NCBI GenBank assembly: GCA_900764925.1
Contig: CAAFPW010000067.1
Location: 8,813-72,812, forward strand
DNA length: 64,000 bases
Direction: 5' to 3'
Source of the DNA: Fusobacteriaceae bacterium
GTDB lineage: Bacteria; Fusobacteriota; Fusobacteriia; Fusobacteriales; Fusobacteriaceae
Positions 43,917-53,737 of the stretch are shown piece after piece. Positions within the stretch are counted from its first letter, which is position 1; each line of letters starts with the position of its first letter. Position numbers and translations under genes: made by a program. The notes beneath the pieces are model-generated. The model was not told the DNA's origin. It ran no database searches and saw nothing but the letters and a program-made list of their open reading frames with translations.

Positions 43917-45893
43917 ATGGAAAATTTAAACTTAAAAGATTTTTTAGAATACAGTTATTTATCAGGAATTGAAACTTCACCTGATGAAAAAAATATAGGT
44001 TTTGTAGTGCATAAAGGGGATTATGAAGAGAATAATTATAAATCAAATATTTGGGTAATAAATAAAGAAACAAAAAAATATTTCAGATTGACAGGAATAG
44101 GAGAGGAAAAAAGTTTTTTATGGTTAAATGAAACAGAGATTTTATTTCCTAGTATGAGAGATAAAAAATTAAAAGCAAAGATTGAGGAAGGAGAAAAGTG
44201 GACTTGTTATTACTCTATCTCTATAAATGGAGGAGAAGCACAAGAATATATGAGAATCCCTTTAAATGTAACTTCAATAAAGAAAATTGATGAAGAAAAC
44301 TTTCTTTTAACTGCTCAGTTTGATAATTATGGAATAAATTTAAATGAGTTGACAGGAGAAGAGAGAGCTCAAGCTATAAAAAAGATAAAAGAGGATAAAG
44401 ATTACGAGATTTTGGATGAGATTCCATTTTGGAGTAATGGAGGTGGATTTACTAATAAAAAGAGAAATAGATTATACACTTATAATAGAAGTACAAAGGA
44501 ATTGACTCCAATTACAGATAGAATTTCAGATGTAAATTATTATTCATATAAAGATGGAGTTATATTATATGTAATAAATAGATACAAGGATAAACAGGAG
44601 CAAAGAGAAGCAATCTATACTTATAATGTAGAAAAAAAAGAGGAGAAATTGATTTTACCAAGTGAAGATTATAGAGTAAGTTTTGCTGAATTTTTTGGAG
44701 ATGGAATTTTATGTGGATTAAATGACACTAAAACTTATGGTCTTAATCAAAATCCAGAGTTTTATATGATAAAGGATGGGAAAGTAGAGTTATTTAAAAA
44801 TAATGATACTTGGCTTTTAAACACTGTTGGATCAGATTGTAGATATGGTGGTGGAAAAAACTTTAGAGTAAAAGGAGATAAAATATATTTTATAACAACA
44901 GTTCTTCATGATGCTATTCTAAAAAGTATAGATATAAGTGGTAACGAAGAAGTATTATGTGAAAATAGAGGTTCAATAGATAGTTATGCATTAACTGAAG
45001 ATGAGATATTCTTTATTGGACTTAGAGGTTTGAAGTTACAAGAGATTTATACTTTAAATGATAAAGTAGAAACACAGATTACAGCATTTAATGAAGAGAT
45101 AATGAGAAATAAAAAATTATCTATTCCAGAAAAGTTTAATATTATAAATGATGGTGTAGAGATTGAGGGATGGGTATTAAAACCTACAGATTATGAAGAG
45201 GGAAAAGAGTATCCAGGAATATTAGATATCCATGGAGGACCTAAAACTGTCTATGGAGAGGTATTTTATCATGAGATGCAAGTCTGGGCAAATATGGGAT
45301 ATTTTGTTTTCTTCTGCAATCCACGTGGGGGAGATGGAAGAGGAAATGAGTTTGCAGATATTAGAGGAAAATATGGAACAGTTGATTATGATGATCTAAT
45401 GAAATTTACTGATGAAGTGATAAAAAAATATCCAGTTAATGAGAGTAGAATAGGTGTAACTGGAGGTTCTTATGGTGGATTTATGACTAACTGGATAATA
45501 GGGCATACAGATAGATTTGCTTGTGCAGCTTCTCAAAGAAGTATAGCTAACTGGTTTTCAAAATTTGGAACAACAGATATAGGTTACTATTTTAATGTTG
45601 ATCAAAATGCTTCTAGTCCTTGGGATAATCCAGAAAAATTATGGTGGCACTCTCCTATGAAGTATGCAGATAAAGTGAAGACTCCAACATTATTTATCCA
45701 CTCTGAAGAGGATTATAGATGTTGGCTTACAGAGGGAATTCAAATGTTTACATCTTTAAAATATCATGGGGTTCCAGCTAGATTATGTATGTTTAGAGGA
45801 GAAAATCATGAATTATCAAGAAGTGGAAAGCCTAAACATAGAGTAAAAAGATTGACAGAAATCACTAATTGGTTTGAACATTTTTTAAAATAA
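43917..45893 (+). CDS. S9-family prolyl oligopeptidase-like peptidase
   Basis: A 658-residue peptidase with an N-terminal beta-propeller (about 1-390) and a C-terminal alpha/beta-hydrolase domain. The triad is S518 (GGSYGGF), D599 (SEEDYRC) and H631 (GENHELS). There is no signal peptide, so it is cytoplasmic. Relatives remove acyl-amino acids or dipeptides from short peptides, which fits an amino-acid fermenter. Confidence 0.93.
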   Translation: MENLNLKDFLEYSYLSGIETSPDEKNIGFVVHKGDYEENNYKSNIWVINKETKKYFRLTGIGEEKSFLWLNETEILFPSMRDKKLKAKIEEGEKWTCYYSISINGGEAQEYMRIPLNVTSIKKIDEENFLLTAQFDNYGINLNELTGEERAQAIKKIKEDKDYEILDEIPFWSNGGGFTNKKRNRLYTYNRSTKELTPITDRISDVNYYSYKDGVILYVINRYKDKQEQREAIYTYNVEKKEEKLILPSEDYRVSFAEFFGDGILCGLNDTKTYGLNQNPEFYMIKDGKVELFKNNDTWLLNTVGSDCRYGGGKNFRVKGDKIYFITTVLHDAILKSIDISGNEEVLCENRGSIDSYALTEDEIFFIGLRGLKLQEIYTLNDKVETQITAFNEEIMRNKKLSIPEKFNIINDGVEIEGWVLKPTDYEEGKEYPGILDIHGGPKTVYGEVFYHEMQVWANMGYFVFFCNPRGGDGRGNEFADIRGKYGTVDYDDLMKFTDEVIKKYPVNESRIGVTGGSYGGFMTNWIIGHTDRFACAASQRSIANWFSKFGTTDIGYYFNVDQNASSPWDNPEKLWWHSPMKYADKVKTPTLFIHSEEDYRCWLTEGIQMFTSLKYHGVPARLCMFRGENHELSRSGKPKHRVKRLTEITNWFEHFLK

Positions 45894-45916
45894 TTATTAA
45901 AAAATGCAATAAAATG

Positions 45917-45925
45917 TGCTATAAT
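45917..45925 (+). promoter_or_regulatory. Extended -10 promoter of the aminotransferase gene
   Basis: TGCTATAAT, a perfect extended -10 element, about 40 bases before the start; the -35 region is weak. Confidence 0.55.
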
Positions 45926-45967
45926 AGTTAGAGAGAGATTTTTTTAAGATAAATGGAGGTGGGTTTT

Positions 45968-47080
45968 TTGTATAAAGCTAATTATATTATGATGACACCA
46001 GGACCTACTATGGTTAGAGAGAATGTGTTACATGCAAGAGGTAATTACTACGGAAACTCTGATTTTGATCCAAATTTTTTTGAATTTTATGGACAACTTT
46101 GTAAAAAAATAGGAAAGATATTTGGAGCTAAAAAGGCACAAACTATAATAATGGCAGGGGAAGGAATGCTAGGATTGGATAGTGCTTGTGCATCTCTGAC
46201 AGAAAAGGGAGACAAAGTTCTAGTTATTTCAAATGGAATTTATGGAGAGGGATTTAAAGAGTTAGTAGAGACTTATGGTGGGGAGGTTACACTTTTTGAA
46301 AGTAACTTTGAAAATAAAGTAAATACAGATCAACTTAGAGTTTTCCTAGAACAACATAAGGATGTAGGATTTAAGTATGCTACAGTAGTTCATTGTGATA
46401 CTCCATCTGGAGTTTTAAATAATGTAAAAGATATTTGTAAAACTTTAAAATCAATGGGAATAATGACAGTTGTAGATACAGTATCAGCAGTTGGAGGTAC
46501 TGAATTAAAAGTTGATGAATGGGGAATTGATATAGCATTAGGTGCATCACAAAAAGTTTTTTCAGCGGCTACTGGTCTTACAATAATGACTATAAGTAAT
46601 GATGCTTGGAAGGTGATTGAGACTAGAAAAACTCCAATTCCATCTTTTTATTGTAATCTTTCATTGTGGAAAAATTGTGTAGAGAAAAAACTATTCCCAT
46701 ATACAATGCCTATCACAGCGATAGTAGCATTGGGAGTAGCTATTGATAATATGTTTGAAGAGGGATTAGATAAAGTTATAGAAAGACATTATTCAGTTGC
46801 TGAGTATGCTAGAACTAGATTGATGGATCTAGGAATTGAACTTTACTTAAAAGGAGGATATTCATCAACTGTAACAGCTTTCTATCTACCTGAAGGGTAT
46901 AATTTAGAAGAGGTATATGAACATATGCTAAATCATCATGAAGTTATGTTGGGAAAATCTTATGGATATTTAGCTAATAAAGTTCTAAGATTAGGTCATA
47001 TGGGAGAAAATGCTCGTTACTTCAGAATAGATTACACAATAAGAGCTTTGGAAAAAACTTTAAAAGAGTTAAAAAAATAA
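45968..47080 (+). CDS. Class V PLP aminotransferase
   Basis: A 370-residue fold-type I enzyme of the alanine-glyoxylate/serine-pyruvate aminotransferase family: TPGPTMVRENV near the start, VHCDTPSGVLN, VDTVSAVGG, and the PLP lysine K196 in GASQKVFS. I start at the TTG at 45968, eight bases after GGAGG; the upstream ATG overlaps the ribosome site. Exact substrates (serine, alanine, ureidoglycine or phosphonates) cannot be resolved from sequence. Confidence 0.88.
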   Translation: MYKANYIMMTPGPTMVRENVLHARGNYYGNSDFDPNFFEFYGQLCKKIGKIFGAKKAQTIIMAGEGMLGLDSACASLTEKGDKVLVISNGIYGEGFKELVETYGGEVTLFESNFENKVNTDQLRVFLEQHKDVGFKYATVVHCDTPSGVLNNVKDICKTLKSMGIMTVVDTVSAVGGTELKVDEWGIDIALGASQKVFSAATGLTIMTISNDAWKVIETRKTPIPSFYCNLSLWKNCVEKKLFPYTMPITAIVALGVAIDNMFEEGLDKVIERHYSVAEYARTRLMDLGIELYLKGGYSSTVTAFYLPEGYNLEEVYEHMLNHHEVMLGKSYGYLANKVLRLGHMGENARYFRIDYTIRALEKTLKELKK

Positions 47081-47175
47081 AATATTAAGTATAACTGTAA
47101 ATATGTTTAAAAAAAGTGAAAAATATACGAAAAACTAAAAAAAAAAAGCAAAAAAACTTTTTTATTTTTAAAAAC

Positions 47176-47204
47176 TTGAATTTTCCTAAATAAGATAATA
47201 TAAT
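47176..47204 (+). promoter_or_regulatory. Promoter of the Na/Pi cotransporter gene
   Basis: TTGAAT (47176-47181), 17-base spacer, TATAAT (47199-47204), giving a leader of about 93 bases. Confidence 0.75.
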
Positions 47205-47303
47205 AAAATGTATGTCTTTTTTATTAAAAGTTTTTACAAAAAATACTTAAATTTTTAATACAAAAGAAACTTTTATTAATTCTTATTTATTTTAGGAGGT
47301 AAA

Positions 47304-48935
47304 ATGTATCTGGATATAATTTTTAAGGTTCTTGGAGGACTGGGAATATTCCTATATGGAATGGATAATATGTCTTCAGGAATGCAAAAATTAGCAGGGA
47401 AAAGGTTAAAGAGATTTTTAGCTGTTCTAACAACTAATAGGGTCGTAGCAATATTAATGGGAATGTTTGTAACTATGCTTGTTCAATCATCATCAGTGAG
47501 TACAGTTATGACAATAGGCTTTGTTAATGCATCATTACTTACATTAAAACAAGCTTTAGGAGTAATATTTGGAGCTAATATTGGGACTACAATTACAGGT
47601 TGGATTCTAGTATTAAATATAGGAAAATACGGATTGCCAATGGCTGGAATAGCAGCGATAGCTCATATGTTCTTAAAAGGAGATAAAGCTAAAACTAGAG
47701 CACTTACAGTAATGGGATTGGGAATGATATTCTTTGGATTAGAGCTTATGAGTAGTGGTTTAAAACCAGTAAGAAATATGCCTGAATTTGTAAGTCTTTT
47801 CCATATGTTTTCAGCAGATTCATATTTTGGTGTGTTAAAAGCAGCAGCAGTAGGAGCCTTAGTTACAGCTGTAGTTCAATCATCTTCAGCTACATTGGGA
47901 ATAACTATAACTTTAGCAGTTCAAGGGTTAATTAGTTATGAAACAGCAGTAGCATTAGTTTTAGGAGAGAATGTTGGAACTACAATCACAGCTATTTTAG
48001 CAACTTTAAATGCCAATGTAAATGCTAAGAGAGCGGCTTATGCTCATACAATAATAAATACATTTGGAGTAATTTGGGTAACTGCAGTATTTCCATATTA
48101 TTTGAAGTTTTTAGATCTATTTGGAGATCATGATGTAAATATAACTATGGCAATAGCTACAGCACACACACTATTTAATGTTGTTAACGTAATTATGTTT
48201 ACTCCATTTATAGGATATTTAGCAGATTTCTTATGTAAGGTCGTAAAAGACGATGGGAAGGTAAATGATAGAGTTACTAAAATTGATGAACTTATGTTAA
48301 AAACTTCTGGTGTTGTAGTGGAACAAACAAAAGTAGAAGTTGGAAACATGGGTAAAATGATTCAAGTAATGTTTGATGAAGTAAAAAATATGTATGATAA
48401 TCCTAAATTAATTACTGATAATAAAGTAAAAGAACTTAGAAAAATGGAAGATGATTTAGATTTATATCAAAAAGAGATAACAGATGCAAACTTTGTAATC
48501 TTAAATAATAAAGATATTAATGATAGTTTAAGAAAAGACATTAGAAACAATCTTATTGTTTCAGACGAATATGAAACTGTAAGTGATTATTTAATGAGAA
48601 TTACTAATAGCTTAAAGAAATTACAAGATAATGTAATCTTCTTAACAGAACAAGAGATGAATGTAGTAAAAACTCTTCATGAAAAAACAAATGAGTTTTT
48701 CAGAAATATAGACAGAGGATATCAAGAAAAAAATCCTATCTTAATAAAAGAGTGTGTAGTAAATGCTAAAGAGGTTACAACTCTATATAAAGATGCTAAG
48801 AAAAACTATATGGATTTTGGAATAAAAGAAGCAGCTACTACAATGTCTACAACTAATTTTATGGATATAATAAACTTCTATAGAAGGGTTGGAGATCATT
48901 TAACAAATATAATCGAAGGATACACAGAAAAATAG
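47304..48935 (+). CDS. Na/Pi cotransporter family protein with PhoU-like domain
   Basis: A 543-residue protein. The membrane part (about 1-315) has the two inverted QSSS repeats of the family (QSSSVSTVMTIGFVNA and QSSSATLGITITL). The soluble C-terminus (about 330-543) is helical and PhoU-like. It probably moves phosphate with sodium, in either direction; bacterial relatives (YjbB) can export phosphate. It is a single-gene unit. Confidence 0.92.
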   Translation: MYLDIIFKVLGGLGIFLYGMDNMSSGMQKLAGKRLKRFLAVLTTNRVVAILMGMFVTMLVQSSSVSTVMTIGFVNASLLTLKQALGVIFGANIGTTITGWILVLNIGKYGLPMAGIAAIAHMFLKGDKAKTRALTVMGLGMIFFGLELMSSGLKPVRNMPEFVSLFHMFSADSYFGVLKAAAVGALVTAVVQSSSATLGITITLAVQGLISYETAVALVLGENVGTTITAILATLNANVNAKRAAYAHTIINTFGVIWVTAVFPYYLKFLDLFGDHDVNITMAIATAHTLFNVVNVIMFTPFIGYLADFLCKVVKDDGKVNDRVTKIDELMLKTSGVVVEQTKVEVGNMGKMIQVMFDEVKNMYDNPKLITDNKVKELRKMEDDLDLYQKEITDANFVILNNKDINDSLRKDIRNNLIVSDEYETVSDYLMRITNSLKKLQDNVIFLTEQEMNVVKTLHEKTNEFFRNIDRGYQEKNPILIKECVVNAKEVTTLYKDAKKNYMDFGIKEAATTMSTTNFMDIINFYRRVGDHLTNIIEGYTEK

Positions 48936-48974
48936 TTAAAAAAAGCCTTTCTCAATTTATGAGAGAGGCTTTTT
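48936..48974. terminator. Intrinsic terminator between Na/Pi and glnN
   Basis: AAAAAGCCTTTCTC pairs with GAGAGAGGCTTTTT with one G-T pair. It sits between converging genes. Confidence 0.88.
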
Positions 48975-48989
48975 ATATGTTATTTAAAG

Positions 48990-51095
48990 TTATAAATTAA
49001 ATAATAGGTCATAGTATGAAGGTAAAGTCCATACATTCTTATCTATCAATAATTCAAGTGCATCTACAATTTCTCTTATTTCATTTAAAAGTGGAATTAA
49101 AGTTTTATCGTAATAACAAGCTTTTTCATATTCATCTGATATTGAAGAAACACTGTTCATTTTTTCACTCAGAACTCCTAATTTATCTTTTAAACGATTT
49201 TTAAGGTGAATAACTTTGATTAAATGTTCTTTATCGAATTTGATTAAATCATCATCATTCAATGCTAAAGTCACATTATTAATCATAGTTGAAACATTTG
49301 AAATGTATTTTGTAATACATGGATAGATTTCATTTCTAATCATTCTATTAGCAATAGTAAGCTCTATATTAGTTTGATTATTGTATCTTGCAGTATATAC
49401 ATTAAATCTTGAGTAAAGTTCCTCTCTTGAAAGTACCCTATTTTTTTCAAAAACTTCGATAGTATCCTCTTTGATATAGATTGGAAGACTTTCAACTGTA
49501 TTTTTCAGATTTGATAATCCACGTTTTTTTGCCTCTTCAATCCAATCAGCTTCATAACCATTTCCATTGAAAATAACTCTTTTATGATTTGAATATCTAT
49601 CTTTTATAAGAGCTATTACACTATTTTTTATATCATTATCTTTTTCAAGAATATCAGCATACTCTCCTAGTATATTTGCAACGATTGTATTTAAAATAAA
49701 TATAGGAGTTGATGGTGAAGAGCTTGATCCTGGCATTCTAAACTCAAATTTATTTCCTGTAAAAGCAAAAGGTGAAGTTCTATTTCTATCAGAGAAATCT
49801 TTAGATATTTTAGGAATATGTACTCCAATATCAATAAAGTCAGAAATACTATTCTCTTTTGAAAGGTTTACATTTTCAATATTTTTAAGTAGACCTTCCA
49901 ATTGATCACCTAAGAAAATAGAGATTATAGCTGGTGGAGCTTCATGTCCTCCAAGTCTATGGTCATTTCCAGGTGTTGCAGTAGATATTCTTAATAGATC
50001 AGAATATCTATCTATAGCTTCAATAACAGCAGTTATATACAGTAAAAATTGGAAATTATTTTCTTTAATAGTTTCTGGATCAAATATATTTATACCTGTA
50101 TCTGTTGCTAGAGACCAGTTACAATGTTTTCCAGAACCATTTACACCTTGAAATGGCTTCTCATGTAAAAGAGCAGCTAATCCATGCCTATTTGCAACTT
50201 TTTTTATAGTATCCATAGTTAAGTGGTTATGATCGATAGAAACATTTGCTGAACTAAACATTAAAGCTATTTCAAATTGATTTGGAGCTACTTCATTATG
50301 TTTTGTTTTAGCCATAACTCCTAACTTCCAAAGTTCAGCATCTAATTCAGCCATAAAAACCTCTACTCTCTCTTTTATTGTTCCATAATAATGGTCATTC
50401 ATCTCTTGACCTTTTGGAGGTAGATTTCCAAAAAGTGTTCTTCCAGCAAGTGCTAAGTCTTGTCTTTTATCTAAGAATTTTTTATCAACTAAGAAGTACT
50501 CTTGTTCAATTCCTAGAGTAACGTTTATATGTTTAGTCTTAGAATCTCCAAGAATTTTTTGTATTCTAAGTGATTGTTTTTCTAAAATATCTAATGATCT
50601 TAAAAGTGGAACTTTTTTATCTAGTGCCTCCCCATTATACCCAACTAAAGCTGTTGGAATATATAGAGACTTAGTCATTCCTTCCCCTTTTATAAACATA
50701 GGAGAACTAGTATCCCAAGCAGTATAACCACGTGCTTCAAAAGTAGATCTTAATCCACCATTTGGAAAAGATGAGGTATCTGCTTCCCCTTTTATTAATG
50801 CATTTCCAGAAAATTGAGAGAGAATTGTTCCTTCAGAAGTGACAGAGATGAAAGATTCGTGTTTTTCGGCAGTGAGATCAGTGAGTGGTTGAAACCAGTG
50901 AGTGAAGTGAGTGGCTCCTCTTTCAGTAGCCCAAGTTTTGACAGCTTCAGCTATAATATCGGCTATTTCTGGAGACATTTCGCCCTTACCCGATTGAATA
51001 GCTTTAAATTTTTTGAAGACTGAACTTGGAATTCGCTTTTTCAACTCAGTCTCTGAGAAGTAATTTTTTCCAAACAGTTCTAACATTGTGTTCAT
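48990..51095 (-). CDS. glnN: Glutamine synthetase type III
   Basis: A 701-residue GSIII, close to the family length of about 700-730. It shows GIEQEYFLVDKK, KHNEVAPNQFE, LLHEKPFQGVNGSGKHCNWSL, GNDHRLGGHEAPPA and NRTSPFAFTG(N)KFEFR. It makes glutamine from glutamate, ammonia and ATP as a dodecamer. I start at MNTMLELFG (51095) behind AAGGAGG; the longer frame runs into the promoter. It is divergent from the amino-acid ABC operon. Confidence 0.96.
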   Translation of the reverse strand: MNTMLELFGKNYFSETELKKRIPSSVFKKFKAIQSGKGEMSPEIADIIAEAVKTWATERGATHFTHWFQPLTDLTAEKHESFISVTSEGTILSQFSGNALIKGEADTSSFPNGGLRSTFEARGYTAWDTSSPMFIKGEGMTKSLYIPTALVGYNGEALDKKVPLLRSLDILEKQSLRIQKILGDSKTKHINVTLGIEQEYFLVDKKFLDKRQDLALAGRTLFGNLPPKGQEMNDHYYGTIKERVEVFMAELDAELWKLGVMAKTKHNEVAPNQFEIALMFSSANVSIDHNHLTMDTIKKVANRHGLAALLHEKPFQGVNGSGKHCNWSLATDTGINIFDPETIKENNFQFLLYITAVIEAIDRYSDLLRISTATPGNDHRLGGHEAPPAIISIFLGDQLEGLLKNIENVNLSKENSISDFIDIGVHIPKISKDFSDRNRTSPFAFTGNKFEFRMPGSSSSPSTPIFILNTIVANILGEYADILEKDNDIKNSVIALIKDRYSNHKRVIFNGNGYEADWIEEAKKRGLSNLKNTVESLPIYIKEDTIEVFEKNRVLSREELYSRFNVYTARYNNQTNIELTIANRMIRNEIYPCITKYISNVSTMINNVTLALNDDDLIKFDKEHLIKVIHLKNRLKDKLGVLSEKMNSVSSISDEYEKACYYDKTLIPLLNEIREIVDALELLIDKNVWTLPSYYDLLFNL

Positions 51096-51145
51096 AAATT
51101 TTCCTCCTTGCAAAATAAAAATATAGATCAAAAATATAATTGTGG

Positions 51146-51174
51146 ATTTTAGCACATCTAAAAATTTATGGCAA
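51146..51174 (-). promoter_or_regulatory. glnN promoter
   Basis: On the minus strand TTGCCA (51169-51174), 17-base spacer, TAAAAT (51146-51151) with a TGC extension. Confidence 0.7.
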
Positions 51175-51361
51175 GAATTTTTTTTGATAAAATTTTTTTA
51201 TGAGAAATGTAACATTGTAAAAAAATAGGAAAATTATTGAATTTAGAAAAATTATAAGTGATAAATATCATTTGAAAAAATTTTTTAAAATGTAAGAATT
51301 AAAACAGTATTTTAAATTTATGTTTTAAAACTAAACAAAAATAGAAAAAATAAATTTTTTC

Positions 51362-51390
51362 TTGATCTGTTAAACAAAAAGTGATATTAT
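51362..51390 (+). promoter_or_regulatory. Promoter of the amino-acid ABC operon
   Basis: TTGATC (51362-51367), 17-base spacer, TATTAT (51385-51390); leader of about 97 bases. Confidence 0.65.
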
Positions 51391-51493
51391 TAACAACATA
51401 TTAAAAAAAGCGACATATAAAAAAAATATATTGATTTGACTAAAAAGATATAATAAATATCTTTTTATAAATAAAAATCTGGGGGGATTTTAT

Positions 51494-52234
51494 ATGAAAA
51501 AGATGTTCAAGTATTTTTTATTATTGGCTTTTATGTTATCTTCTTTTACTTTGATGGCTGCAGATAAAATCTATAAGATAGCCACTGATACAACTTATGC
51601 TCCTTTTGAATTTCAAAATGATGAGGGGAAATTAGTTGGTATAGATATGGATCTTTTAGATGCAGTAGCTAAGGATCAAAATTTCAAATATGAAGTTGAA
51701 GTAGTTGGTTTTGCAGCAGCCCTAACTTCATTGGAAACAGGACAAGCAGATGCTGTAATAGCAGGAATGACTATTACAGAACCTCGTAAAGAGAAATATG
51801 ATTTTGCTGATCCTTATTTTGATACAGGGGTAGCAATGGGAGTAAGAGCAGATTCTGACATAAAATCTTATGAAGATTTGAAAGGAAAGAATGTTGCAGT
51901 AAAAATTAGTACAGCTGGTTGTGCTTATGCTGAATCAATAGCTGAAAAATATGGATTTAACCTTGTATATTTTGAAGAATCATTAAACATGTTCCAAGAT
52001 GTTTTGATGGGAAACTCAGAAGCTTGTTTTGAGGATTATCCAGTATTAGGTTATGAAATATCTCGTGGATTAGGAATGAAAATGCCAATAGGGATAGAAA
52101 ATCCAGCACAATATGGAGTTGCTGTAATGAAAGGAACAAACAAAGAGTTTTTGGATATGTTTAACAAAGGGTTAGCTAATTTAAGAGCAAATGGTGAGTA
52201 TCAAAAAATAGTGGATACATATATTTCAAAATAA
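51494..52234 (+). CDS. Polar amino-acid ABC transporter, substrate-binding protein
   Basis: A 246-residue periplasmic binding protein (family 3). Signal peptide ends at TLMAA; there is no lipobox, as expected for a Gram-negative. ATDTTYAPFEFQNDEG, AGMTITEPRKEKYDF and the C-terminal YQKIVDTYI are typical. The substrate is probably glutamine or another polar amino acid; the divergent glutamine synthetase supports a glutamine link. It is the first gene of a three-gene operon. Confidence 0.93.
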   Translation: MKKMFKYFLLLAFMLSSFTLMAADKIYKIATDTTYAPFEFQNDEGKLVGIDMDLLDAVAKDQNFKYEVEVVGFAAALTSLETGQADAVIAGMTITEPRKEKYDFADPYFDTGVAMGVRADSDIKSYEDLKGKNVAVKISTAGCAYAESIAEKYGFNLVYFEESLNMFQDVLMGNSEACFEDYPVLGYEISRGLGMKMPIGIENPAQYGVAVMKGTNKEFLDMFNKGLANLRANGEYQKIVDTYISK

Positions 52235-52254
52235 AATGATTGAGGGAGAGATAT

Positions 52255-52935
52255 ATGGATATTTTAGGTATTTTACTCAAGTATCATAAACCATTTGTTG
52301 AAGCACTACTAGTGACCACTAAACTATCAGTGATCTCTTTAATTGGAGCTACTATATTGGGAATAATTTTTGGAATGTTTAAGATTTCTCATAATAGGAT
52401 ATTAAAGGGAATAGCTAGTATATATATTGAGATAATACGTGGAACTCCACTTATGGTACAAGCATTTATAATATATTATGGATTAGCTCAAGCGTTAAGA
52501 CCTTTTGGATTTAGTTGGGTTCCTTTAGGAGGGGCATTTACAGCTGGAGTTATCTCATTGAGTTTAAACTCTGGAGCATATATGGCAGAGATAATAAGAG
52601 GTGGAATAGAAGCAGTTGATATTGGGCAAGTTGAAGCTGCTAGAAGTTTAGGGCTTTCATATTTTAAGACTATGAGAAAAATTATATTACCTCAAGCTTT
52701 AAGGATAATGTTACCTTCAATAATAAATCAATTTATTATCTCATTAAAGGATACCTCTATTTTATCAATAATAGGAATAAGAGAATTGACAATGAATGGG
52801 AAATTGATAGCGGCTAACTCTGCTACAATGGTAATGCCTATTTGGTTGACAGTAGCACTTTTCTATTTCTTTATTTGCATAATACTTTCAAGTATAGCTA
52901 AATATACAGAAAGGAGGTTAAATTATGGAAAATAA
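52255..52935 (+). CDS. Polar amino-acid ABC transporter, permease
   Basis: A 226-residue inner-membrane permease with the EAA loop (EAARSLGLSYFKTMRKIILPQALR) and about five helices. I start at the ATG at 52255 behind GAGGGAG; an in-frame TTG 15 bases earlier would overlap that site. A single permease gene implies a homodimer. It overlaps the ATPase gene by 11 bases. Confidence 0.94.
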   Translation: MDILGILLKYHKPFVEALLVTTKLSVISLIGATILGIIFGMFKISHNRILKGIASIYIEIIRGTPLMVQAFIIYYGLAQALRPFGFSWVPLGGAFTAGVISLSLNSGAYMAEIIRGGIEAVDIGQVEAARSLGLSYFKTMRKIILPQALRIMLPSIINQFIISLKDTSILSIIGIRELTMNGKLIAANSATMVMPIWLTVALFYFFICIILSSIAKYTERRLNYGK

Positions 52936-53656
52936 GGTAGAGATAAGAAATTTAAATAAACATTTTGGGAAGTTACATATTCTTCATGATATCAATTTAA
53001 AAGTAAAAGGTGGAGAAGTAGTTTGTTTAATAGGTCCTTCTGGTTCTGGTAAAAGTACATTGTTGAGATGTATAAATAAATTGAATGATTTTCATGAGGG
53101 AGATGTAATTATAGATGGAGTTTCTATAAAGGATAAAAGTATAGATATAAATAAGATGAGAGAAAAGATAGGAATGGTATTTCAACATTTTAATCTTTTT
53201 CCACATCTAACAGTTTTGGAAAATATAATATTAGCACCTACGATGTTAAAGATTATGGATAAAAAAACAGCTATTGAAAAGGCTAGAGAGCTTTTGAAAA
53301 AGGTTGGATTGGAAGATAAAATTAATACCTATCCATCACAGCTATCTGGAGGACAAAAACAAAGAGTAGCAATAGCAAGAACACTAGCTATGAATCCAGA
53401 GATGATCTTGTTTGATGAACCAACTTCAGCATTGGATCCAGAAATGATTGGAGAAGTTTTAGAAGTAATGAAAAAGTTAGCTGAAGATGGAATGACTATG
53501 ATAATAGTGACACATGAGATGAGATTTGCAAGAGAGGTTTCAGATAGAATTATATTTATGGATAGAGGAAGTATCGTTGAAGAGGGAAGACCAGAAGATA
53601 TATTTATAAATCCATCAAATGTAAGGACAATAAATTTTTTAAATAAAGTTATATAA
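52925..53656 (+). CDS. Polar amino-acid ABC transporter, ATPase
   Basis: A 243-residue GlnQ-type ATPase: Walker A GPSGSGKST, Q-loop FQHFNLFPHLT, signature LSGGQKQR, Walker B ILFDEPTSALD, switch THEM. It powers the permease above. AGGAGG of its ribosome site lies within the permease gene. Confidence 0.95.
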   Translation: MENKVEIRNLNKHFGKLHILHDINLKVKGGEVVCLIGPSGSGKSTLLRCINKLNDFHEGDVIIDGVSIKDKSIDINKMREKIGMVFQHFNLFPHLTVLENIILAPTMLKIMDKKTAIEKARELLKKVGLEDKINTYPSQLSGGQKQRVAIARTLAMNPEMILFDEPTSALDPEMIGEVLEVMKKLAEDGMTMIIVTHEMRFAREVSDRIIFMDRGSIVEEGRPEDIFINPSNVRTINFLNKVI

Positions 53657-53679
53657 GTAAAGTTTCATACCATCCTCTT

Positions 53680-53737
53680 AGGACTACTATAAGCAAAGGT
53701 TTATCACTTTGTTTGTAGTAGTCCTATTTATTTTTTT
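53680..53737. terminator. Intrinsic terminator after the amino-acid ABC operon
   Basis: AGGACTACTA and TAGTAGTCCT form the outer stem, with AGCAAAG/CTTTGTT pairing inside, then a T-run. It also ends the converging TSUP operon. Confidence 0.88.

Larger units (their letters stand above)
51096..51493. other. Gene-free 398-base divergent regulatory region
   Basis: Very AT-rich region between glnN and the amino-acid ABC operon. It holds one promoter for each direction (51146-51174 minus, 51362-51390 plus) and about 190 bases between them with A/T tracts but no clear palindrome or coding sequence. Confidence 0.65.

Noticed and set aside
47081..47175. A-rich tracts before the Na/Pi promoter as a curved or UP-element site
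   Set aside because: Such tracts are common throughout this AT-rich genome; nothing marks this one as special.
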